Of a stretch of DNA of 64,000 nt, positions 58,054-64,000 are shown piece after piece (position 1 is the stretch's first letter; each line of letters begins with the position of its first letter). Source of the stretch: Lentimonas sp002292345. GTDB lineage: Bacteria > Verrucomicrobiota > Verrucomicrobiia > Opitutales > Coraliomargaritaceae. Made by a program: the position numbers and the translations under genes. The stretch lies in contig CAXLMP010000051.1 of assembly GCA_964187655.1 (NCBI GenBank), positions 24,683 to 88,682 on the forward strand. Reading direction: 5' to 3'. The notes under the pieces were generated by a model, which had not been told where the DNA came from, searched no databases, and saw only the letters and a program-made list of their open reading frames with translations.

Positions 58054-58120
58054 CGTAACCTTACTCCTTCACTTACTCCTCGCAAAGTAGATTAGGAGTA
58101 AGTGAAGGATTAAGATTACG
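58054..58120. repeat. 27-nt inverted repeat of the GATTA element family
   Basis: Left arm 58054-58080 and right arm 58094-58120 are reverse complements at 25 of 27 positions, separated by 13 nt. The right arm (AGGAGTAAGTGAAGGATTA and on) closely resembles the GATTA blocks at 3.6 and 33.0 kb. As RNA it would be a very stable stem-loop between the cyclase gene and hrpA. No T-run follows, so it is not a standard terminator. Confidence 0.85.
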
Positions 58121-58219
58121 ACCACGAATTGTCAGCTTGCCTGACTGCATATCACAGACATCGTCCTGTGTTCTCTTTTTTTATATCTTCAGCTTTCGAC
58201 GTTGAAGGTTTGACGTTCA

Positions 58220-61200
58220 ATGCCCTCAATCCTCCAGCCGACCTACAGCGAAGACCTCCCGATCCATACGCGACGGGAAGAAATTATTCGCGCCATTCAG
58301 GAAAATCAAATCGTCGTCATCGCCGGTGAAACAGGCTCGGGCAAGACCACGCAGATTCCGAAGTTCCTAATTGATGCAGGCTACGGTGAAAACGGCTTGA
58401 TCGGCTGCACGCAGCCCCGCCGCGTCGCTGCCCTATCCGTTGCGCAACGTATTGCAGAAGAGCTCGGCGTTACCTATGGCAACGAAGTCGGCGCTAAGAT
58501 TCGCTTCACCGATCAGACGCGCCACGACACCGCGATCAAGGTCATGACCGACGGCATTCTGCTGAACGAGATTCAGGACGATCCGATGCTGCGCGCCTAC
58601 GATGCGATCATCATCGACGAAGCGCACGAGCGAAGCCTCAATATCGACTTCATCCTCGGCTGCTTACGGCAACTCACCGATCTGCGCAAAGACCTGAGGA
58701 TCGTCATCACCTCAGCGACGATCGACACCGAGAGTTTTTCCAAAGCTTTCGACGGTGCCCCCATCATCGAAGTCTCCGGCCGTATGTTTCCCGTGGATAC
58801 CTACTACCGCCCGATCGAAGAGATGCTCGAAGACGCTGGCGACCTGACCTTCATCGAAGCCGCCGCCGAACTAATTAACGAGATCATCAATCACAACAAC
58901 GAAGGCGACATCCTCGTCTTCCTGCCCGGCGAGCGCGACATTAACGAACTGCGCCGCAAACTCGAAGACAGCCGCGCCCGCGGTTGCGACATTCTACCGC
59001 TCTACGGCCGTATGGCCAACGCCGATCAACAGCGCATCTTTCACCCACAAGGTCGCCGCCGCATCATCCTCTCGACCAACATTGCCGAGACCTCGCTGAC
59101 TGTGCCTGGCATCCGCTACGTCGTCGACACTGGGTTCGCCCGCATTAGTCGCTACAGCGCGACCTCCCGCACCCTTCGCCTGCCAATCGAGCCCATCGCT
59201 CAATCCAGCGCCGATCAACGCAAAGGCCGCTGCGGACGCGTGAGCAACGGCGTCTGTTACCGCCTTTACTCGGAGCAAGATTTTCTCGGTCGCCCACGCT
59301 ACACCACGCCGGAAATCCACCGCTCGAATCTGGCGTCCGTGATCCTGCGTATGCTCGCGTTCCAACTCGGCGACATTCGCACCTTTCCCTTTATCGATCC
59401 ACCGTCCGACACCGCAATCCGCGGTGGCTACCGACTACTCGAAGAACTGGATGCGGTTTACAGCGACAGCCGCAGCGAAAACGAAGACGATTACCGACTC
59501 ACAAAGCTCGGGCGCAAACTAGCCAGACTACCAGTCGACCCCACCGTCGCGCGCATGCTGCTGCAAGCGCAGCGCGAAAATGCGATCGAAGACGTGCTGG
59601 TGATTGCCTCCGGCCTCTCGATTCAAGACCCCCGCGAACGCCCCGCAGAACTCGCCAAAGAAGCCGACGAAATGCAAAAACGCTTCGTCCATAAAGAGTC
59701 CGACTTTTTAACCTTGCTGAATATTTGGAACGCCTACCACGACGAGATGGATCGGCTCTCGCAAGGTCAGCTGCGCAAATTCTGCAAAAAACATTTCGTC
59801 TCGTATCAACGCATGCGCGAGTGGCGGGACGTGCATCATCAGCTCGAACGGGTACTCAAAAACCTAAAAATGATGCCAAGCGGTAAGGGCAACGCTGCCC
59901 GTGGCCTCGGTCGTAAGACCGGGGTTGCCGAGCAAAGCACACAGCCAACCGAAGCCAACGCTCCCCGCTCTGACGAGCGAGGCCACAAGCCCAAGCAAGC
60001 ATCAAACAACAAGCAACAAGCAACAATCACCGCCCCCCACTGCACACCCTTCACTCCTCACTCCTCACTTAGCAGCGATGCTGCCACCTACGCCGCGATC
60101 CATCGCTCGATTTTAACCGGCCTACTCAGCAACATCGCCGTCAAAGAAGAGGAGCACAACTACCGAGGCCCGCGCAATCGCAAGGCCCTACTCTTCCCTG
60201 GCTCTGGCCTGTTCGACCACGCCACGGCCAAGAAGCAACGCAAAGCCTCCTACGCGAAAACCAGCAAGCCTAAGCCAGCCAAAACCAGCGCGCCCGCATG
60301 GATCGTTTGCGGCGAGTGGATGGAGACCAGTCGCCTGTTTGCCCGCACCGCCGCCAAGGTACAAGTGCAGTGGATCGAAGACGTGGCTGGCGACTTGCTC
60401 AAGCTCAAGCACTCCGAACCCTTTTGGAGCACCAAATCCGCAGCCGCTCTGTGTAAACAGCGCAAGATGCTGTTCGGCCTAGAGATCGGCCAAAGTAATA
60501 TAAGCCTCAGCCGCATCGATCCCGATCAATCGACCGAGATCTTCGTCCGCAACGGCCTGATCGAACAAGGTATCCGCGAACGCCCTGACTTCTTACAGCA
60601 CAACAACGAAGTCAGCCAACGCGCCGAATCCGAACTCGCTCGTCGCCGTCTCGGTTCTGGTTTTGCAGTCGAGGATCGGCTCTACGATTTTTACCGACAG
60701 CGCCTCAGCGCCGTCGGCTCTTACGCCGAACTCCGCAGCTTCGCTAAACGCGACCACAAGGGTCGCCTAGATTTCCTCAAAGCCTCGATCGACGATCTGT
60801 TGCCCGAAAAGGAACAAACCGACACCACCGAAGCCTTCCCAAAGTCACTGGCAATCGGCGGCAGCGAACTCCCCTTACGCTATAAACACGAACCCGGAGG
60901 CGACTCCGACGGCGTCACCCTACACGTACCACTCACACAGATCGGCGCTATCCAACAAGGCACACTCGACTGGGCAGTACCCGGACACCTCGAAGAAAAG
61001 ATCGAGAGCTTACTACGCGGCCTACCCAAGGAAATCCGCATCCAGCTACATCCTCTTAAACAACGCGCCGCGGAACTCCGCAAACAGCTCAAGCCCTCTG
61101 AACGTTCGCTACGCGAACAACTTGCCGAGCAGCTGAAGGAACAATACGGCATCCAAACCTTCAAAGACAATTGGTCGAAGACCGAGATCCCTAGCTACCT

Positions 61201-62233
61201 GCAACCGCGTATTCAAATTGAGAATACAAAAGGCGATACTCTTGCCGACGGTCGCGACTTAGAAGAATTACGCGCATCTTTAGAAACCACCAGCAAAGAA
61301 GTCTCACGCGGCAATGGCCTCGACGCCATTCCCGCATGGCAAACCGCCACCGCACAATACGAACGTGAAAACCTTAGCAACTGGAGCTTCGGCGACCTGC
61401 CCACAGAGATCGACCTCAGCGGCGACTCCGGTCTACCACTCAAAGCATTCCCCGCTTTGGTATTAGAAGGTGAACAAGTGCACCTACGCCTCCTAGCAGA
61501 CGTCTCCGCTGCACTCCACGCCACACAAAAAGGCTGGCCGGCACTCGGTACAATTGTGATGGGCCGCGACATCGCTTGGCTGCGCAACGATCTAAAAGAC
61601 CTCAAACAAATCGGCGCCCTACTCCTGCCACTTGGCGACTTCGACACTGTCAAAGCAAGTGCTTGGCACCACATTCAGAATCACCTCTTTCGCACAGGTG
61701 AATACTTACCGCTTAAAGAATCACGCTTTAAAAAAGTACTCGCACGCGCCGATGAAGAACGCCGCGGGATCGTACCCAAGCTCAAAGAGCAGCTCCGCGC
61801 CCTACTCGAAGCCCGCCAAGACATCTGCCTCTTACTTGAGCAGAAGAAGACCAGTACGGCGCTGGTCTATCCCGGCATGCGCGCACAGATGGAGCGTATC
61901 GCGCCCACCAACATCCTAGAGCACTACAACTTCACTGAACTGCCACACCTCACCCGTTTCCTAAAAGCGATGCGCCTGCGCGCCGAACGCGCCAAAGACA
62001 GCCTTCAGCGCGACATCGAAAAATCGGAACGGGTAGCACCCTACGAGGTCAGGCAAGCGAAGCTAGACAAATTAGCCAAATCCCCCGAGCAACAGAGCCA
62101 AGTCAAAGCCTACCACATGCTGCTCGAAGAATTCAAAGTCTCGGTCTATGCTCAGGAACTCGGCACCGCCCAAAAAGTCTCCGAAAAACGCCTCGATAAA
62201 TTGGCCGACGAGCTCGAGCGAAGGCTGAAGTAG
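58220..62233 (+). CDS. hrpA: DEAH-box RNA helicase HrpA
   Basis: 1337 residues, full length. SF2 motifs: AGETGSGKTTQIPKF (Walker A), CTQPRRVAALSVAQR, IIIDEAHERSLNIDF (DEAH), VITSATID, STNIAETSLTVPGI and SSADQRKGRCGRV. Helicase-associated and OB-type regions follow, then a long HrpA-specific C-terminal region rich in charged helices (TNILEHYNFTELPHLTRFLKA near the end). A polar, non-conserved linker of about 60 residues lies at about 556-622. HrpA acts on RNA and, in E. coli, in rescue of collided ribosomes. It is monocistronic as far as seen. Confidence 0.93.
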   Translation: MPSILQPTYSEDLPIHTRREEIIRAIQENQIVVIAGETGSGKTTQIPKFLIDAGYGENGLIGCTQPRRVAALSVAQRIAEELGVTYGNEVGAKIRFTDQTRHDTAIKVMTDGILLNEIQDDPMLRAYDAIIIDEAHERSLNIDFILGCLRQLTDLRKDLRIVITSATIDTESFSKAFDGAPIIEVSGRMFPVDTYYRPIEEMLEDAGDLTFIEAAAELINEIINHNNEGDILVFLPGERDINELRRKLEDSRARGCDILPLYGRMANADQQRIFHPQGRRRIILSTNIAETSLTVPGIRYVVDTGFARISRYSATSRTLRLPIEPIAQSSADQRKGRCGRVSNGVCYRLYSEQDFLGRPRYTTPEIHRSNLASVILRMLAFQLGDIRTFPFIDPPSDTAIRGGYRLLEELDAVYSDSRSENEDDYRLTKLGRKLARLPVDPTVARMLLQAQRENAIEDVLVIASGLSIQDPRERPAELAKEADEMQKRFVHKESDFLTLLNIWNAYHDEMDRLSQGQLRKFCKKHFVSYQRMREWRDVHHQLERVLKNLKMMPSGKGNAARGLGRKTGVAEQSTQPTEANAPRSDERGHKPKQASNNKQQATITAPHCTPFTPHSSLSSDAATYAAIHRSILTGLLSNIAVKEEEHNYRGPRNRKALLFPGSGLFDHATAKKQRKASYAKTSKPKPAKTSAPAWIVCGEWMETSRLFARTAAKVQVQWIEDVAGDLLKLKHSEPFWSTKSAAALCKQRKMLFGLEIGQSNISLSRIDPDQSTEIFVRNGLIEQGIRERPDFLQHNNEVSQRAESELARRRLGSGFAVEDRLYDFYRQRLSAVGSYAELRSFAKRDHKGRLDFLKASIDDLLPEKEQTDTTEAFPKSLAIGGSELPLRYKHEPGGDSDGVTLHVPLTQIGAIQQGTLDWAVPGHLEEKIESLLRGLPKEIRIQLHPLKQRAAELRKQLKPSERSLREQLAEQLKEQYGIQTFKDNWSKTEIPSYLQPRIQIENTKGDTLADGRDLEELRASLETTSKEVSRGNGLDAIPAWQTATAQYERENLSNWSFGDLPTEIDLSGDSGLPLKAFPALVLEGEQVHLRLLADVSAALHATQKGWPALGTIVMGRDIAWLRNDLKDLKQIGALLLPLGDFDTVKASAWHHIQNHLFRTGEYLPLKESRFKKVLARADEERRGIVPKLKEQLRALLEARQDICLLLEQKKTSTALVYPGMRAQMERIAPTNILEHYNFTELPHLTRFLKAMRLRAERAKDSLQRDIEKSERVAPYEVRQAKLDKLAKSPEQQSQVKAYHMLLEEFKVSVYAQELGTAQKVSEKRLDKLADELERRLK
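59880..60075 (+). repeat. Hairpin-rich and CT-rich DNA carried in frame inside hrpA
   Basis: This stretch encodes the polar linker at hrpA residues about 556-622. It contains CCTCGGTC-GTAA-GACCGGGG (59905-59924), CGCTC-TGAC-GAGCG near 59970, CAACAAGCAACAAGCAACAA near 60006 and CACTCCTCACTCCTCACTT near 60053. The composition resembles intergenic repeats of this genome rather than hrpA coding sequence, yet the frame is kept open. Confidence 0.55.
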
Positions 62234-62592
62234 CCATTAAACCTGTAAATACCACGTCCCGCGCTCCACAACATTAGGTGTATCGTCCAATACTTATCTT
62301 ATTCTAAGGCAGCCTAGAGCGGTCAAATACAGGGCAGGTGCAAAAAGTTAATATCGAAGCGGATCAATGGACTGCTTATCTCGAATGTCAGGGACACGGC
62401 CAACAAATCAGGAAGCTCTCCAGGAAAGTGCGACTCCGCTACCAGCGGGCACTGGCTTCAATGCAATCGGCTTCGACAGTTTCTACGGCGGCGACTCGAA
62501 GGGCTATACGTACTATCCAGTGGCTTAGCATCCGCTCCCCGACCTAACAATGAGTCTACACGATGTGGCCTCCGTCGTGAGACGGGGGAGCT
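62234..62592. other. 359-bp gap between hrpA and the rhomboid-like gene
   Basis: Apart from the small frame at 62367-62528, I see no RNA gene, terminator or repeat here. Both flanking genes end in it (convergent), so no promoter is required. Confidence 0.4.
62367..62528 (+). CDS. Possible 53-residue peptide or gene remnant
   Basis: The frame from the ATG at 62367 (alternative ATG 62385) to the TAG at 62526-62528 gives a protein-like end: PLPAGTGFNAIGFDSFYGGD then SKGYTYYPVA, with balanced composition unlike the other five frames. There is no signal peptide and I recognise no family. It may be the surviving C-terminus of a larger secreted protein or a real small protein. Confidence 0.35.
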   Translation: MDCLSRMSGTRPTNQEALQESATPLPAGTGFNAIGFDSFYGGDSKGYTYYPVA

Positions 62593-63405
62593 CTAGCCAG
62601 CTCCCTCACCTCGGCACACCTCGCAGATGCACACCGACGCACCATCGACTTTCTTATAGCGGAAGTGCCGCTCGGGGTGAGTCTTATCCGTTGCGCCACA
62701 TTCGCTGCAGGTATGAAATGCCGCGTTGTCGCGCTCGACTTTTTGCTTAGCAAACTGCGTGCGTCGCTTACGGCTCTCGACCGAATTGACCAAGTCATTG
62801 CGGAAGAACAGAAAAAAGTTAAGCAACGGCCCGAGAATCGCGATACGATCACCCCAGGACGGCGCTCCCAAAAAAGAGAATGTAGTCAACCCGACCGCGA
62901 GCCAAGCCAGCCACTTCACCTTCACCGGCAGAATAAACATGATCAGAAATTCCACGTTCGGGTGGTTCACGGCAAACGCCAGAAAGACACTCAGATAGAG
63001 AAAGTCCGGAAAGATGATAATGGTGGTCGCAGGTGAAATAAATTGCCCGACAAACGCCGCCAGAATCGTAAGGAGCACACCGCAGAGCAGGTAGACATTA
63101 AACCGAAACGCGCCCCATATCTGTTCGAGTGCCGAACTCATCATCCAGAAAATGTACCAGAAAAATGCCAGAAACAGCGCGCTCATCGCGCCACCAGCAA
63201 TATTGGGCGGCGAAATCAAAAATGAAAATAAGCGCCATAACTCCCCGTTGAGGACCGCCTTCGGAATCAGCGGAAGAGTCACAAACGAGATCCGCCCACT
63301 AATGACCAAGGCATACACCACCAGCTGCGCGACAATAACATACAGCACCACATTTGGCACCGCCCAATGCCCGAAGCGCTTTTCTAGCTTATCTAAGAAA
63401 GTCAT
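62593..63405 (-). CDS. Rhomboid-like membrane protein with C-terminal zinc ribbon
   Basis: 270 residues. Five or six membrane helices from residue 16 (PNVVLYVIVAQLVVYALVI; LFLAFFWYIFWMMSSALEQIWG; VYLLCGVLLTILAAFVG). The segment NGELWRLFSFLISPP is typical of rhomboid-superfamily proteins, but there is no GxSG serine motif, so protease activity is not expected. The C-terminus carries CSECGATDKTHPERHFRY then CICEVC, a four-Cys zinc ribbon facing the cytoplasm. Function unknown. Confidence 0.7.
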   Translation of the reverse strand: MTFLDKLEKRFGHWAVPNVVLYVIVAQLVVYALVISGRISFVTLPLIPKAVLNGELWRLFSFLISPPNIAGGAMSALFLAFFWYIFWMMSSALEQIWGAFRFNVYLLCGVLLTILAAFVGQFISPATTIIIFPDFLYLSVFLAFAVNHPNVEFLIMFILPVKVKWLAWLAVGLTTFSFLGAPSWGDRIAILGPLLNFFLFFRNDLVNSVESRKRRTQFAKQKVERDNAAFHTCSECGATDKTHPERHFRYKKVDGASVCICEVCRGEGAG

Positions 63406-63595
63406 ACCTTATCTATCTGAGGCAGTGCGCATGAGCGCAAGCGAAAGACGCGAGATATCCATTAAGGCAACAGATAGATTGGTATACACAATTAGGCAGA
63501 GCATTTATAACCTCCGAATCCCTTTCGTTTGTCGAGAACAGCAATGACACAGGCGCTTTAAAATCAAGGTAGCCGAAGGCTTAACATGCAGTAGC

Positions 63596-64000
63596 CTAAA
63601 AGAAAAAATACAGGATCAGATGCAGCACGATGCAGGACGCAATAGCTGCGGCGAGATCGTCAACCACGCAACCAATGCCACCCGGGAGATTCTGCAATTT
63701 AGAAATCCCAAATGGTTTGGCGATATCAAAGATCCGAAACAGCACGAAGCCTGCGAGCAATACTGGCCAGCCACCATGCTCGGCAACAAGCCCTTGCGGG
63801 CCATTCATGCCAAGAAAAACCAATGGCACGGCGATCCACTCATCGAGAATGATCATCCCCGGGTCACGCATTTGCAGACGACGCTCCGCAGTATCGCAAA
63901 TTGCCACTGCGAAATAGGTCAGCAACAGCATATATAAGAGATAGCCCAGTGGCGTGGCATTGTGAAACAACACGGCATACAGGCCAATGCCAGCTAAGCT
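63596..64000 (-). CDS. pgpA: Phosphatidylglycerophosphatase A, C-terminal part (cut by window edge)
   Basis: The reading frame is open to the window end, so the start lies beyond 64000; 134 codons are visible. PgpA landmarks: PGMIILDEWIAVPLVFLGM (acidic active-site region), LAGFVLFRIFDIAKPFGI and LPGGIGCVVDDLAAAIAS. Membrane helices surround them. It dephosphorylates phosphatidylglycerol phosphate. A GTG at 63973 is inside the gene, not its start. Confidence 0.85.
   Translation of the reverse strand, partial: SLAGIGLYAVLFHNATPLGYLLYMLLLTYFAVAICDTAERRLQMRDPGMIILDEWIAVPLVFLGMNGPQGLVAEHGGWPVLLAGFVLFRIFDIAKPFGISKLQNLPGGIGCVVDDLAAAIASCIVLHLILYFFF

Overview
The window looks like chromosomal DNA from a Gram-negative member of the PVC superphylum, most likely Verrucomicrobiota of class Opitutae. 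This placement is inference from gene content. The supporting signs are: an outer-membrane gene set (Mla lipid transport, BamD-like and LptE-like proteins); a very long GreA with an N-terminal extension of about 460 residues, a layout I also recall from chlamydiae; a complete MoxR/Bat aerotolerance locus; and many TPR proteins. I see no plasmid backbone, prophage, transposase or CRISPR array. Most genes are housekeeping.

Layout. 1-4.3 kb: 5' part of an RluA-type pseudouridine synthase, a secreted C39-like cysteine peptidase, PatB-type C-S lyase, Hsp15 and a methyltransferase. 4.3-9.3 kb (minus): RsgA, an unrecognised three-gene membrane/secreted block (TPR protein, Ser/Gly-rich repeat protein, small secreted protein) and a secreted esterase. 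9.6-18 kb (plus): CarB, PurU, a YfgM-like protein, enolase, SufE, TatD and DUF983. 18-21.4 kb (minus): mlaE-F-D-C-A. 21.5-28.8 kb: long GreA, RsmB, and a trpD-glmM-TPR run. 29-34.2 kb: UppP, HrpB, a fragment of a secreted protein, and a RibBX-like enzyme whose second domain has lost its zinc ligands. 34.3-39 kb: ElbB, then rpmF-plsX-fabH-bamD-lptE, tying fatty-acid/phospholipid initiation to outer-membrane assembly. 39.1-42.1 kb: HisI, transketolase and a tRNA-Gly(GCC) gene split by about 71 bp in its T-loop. 42.1-52.9 kb: a PstS-like binding protein, an orphan sigma-54 response regulator and, divergent from it, moxR-DUF58-DUF4381-batA-batB/C-batD-batE. 53-64 kb: TsaD, a CtpA-type protease, a MidA-like protein, L28, a class III nucleotidyl cyclase, HrpA with an odd inserted linker, a rhomboid-like membrane protein and the 3' part of pgpA.

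The least expected things here are: (1) the interrupted tRNA-Gly; (2) a dispersed family of pyrimidine-rich intergenic elements sharing the exact core CTCAAGTCTCA at five places, sometimes preceded by a GATTA-rich segment, with one GATTA-type copy forming a 27-nt near-perfect hairpin before hrpA; (3) hairpin and CT-rich DNA carried in frame inside hrpA; (4) a BatB-BatC fusion that still contains what looks like the BatC signal peptide; (5) the uncharacterised three-gene block at 5.5-8.3 kb. Start codons were moved from the longest ORF where family alignment, initiator type or gene overlap argued for it; each case is noted.
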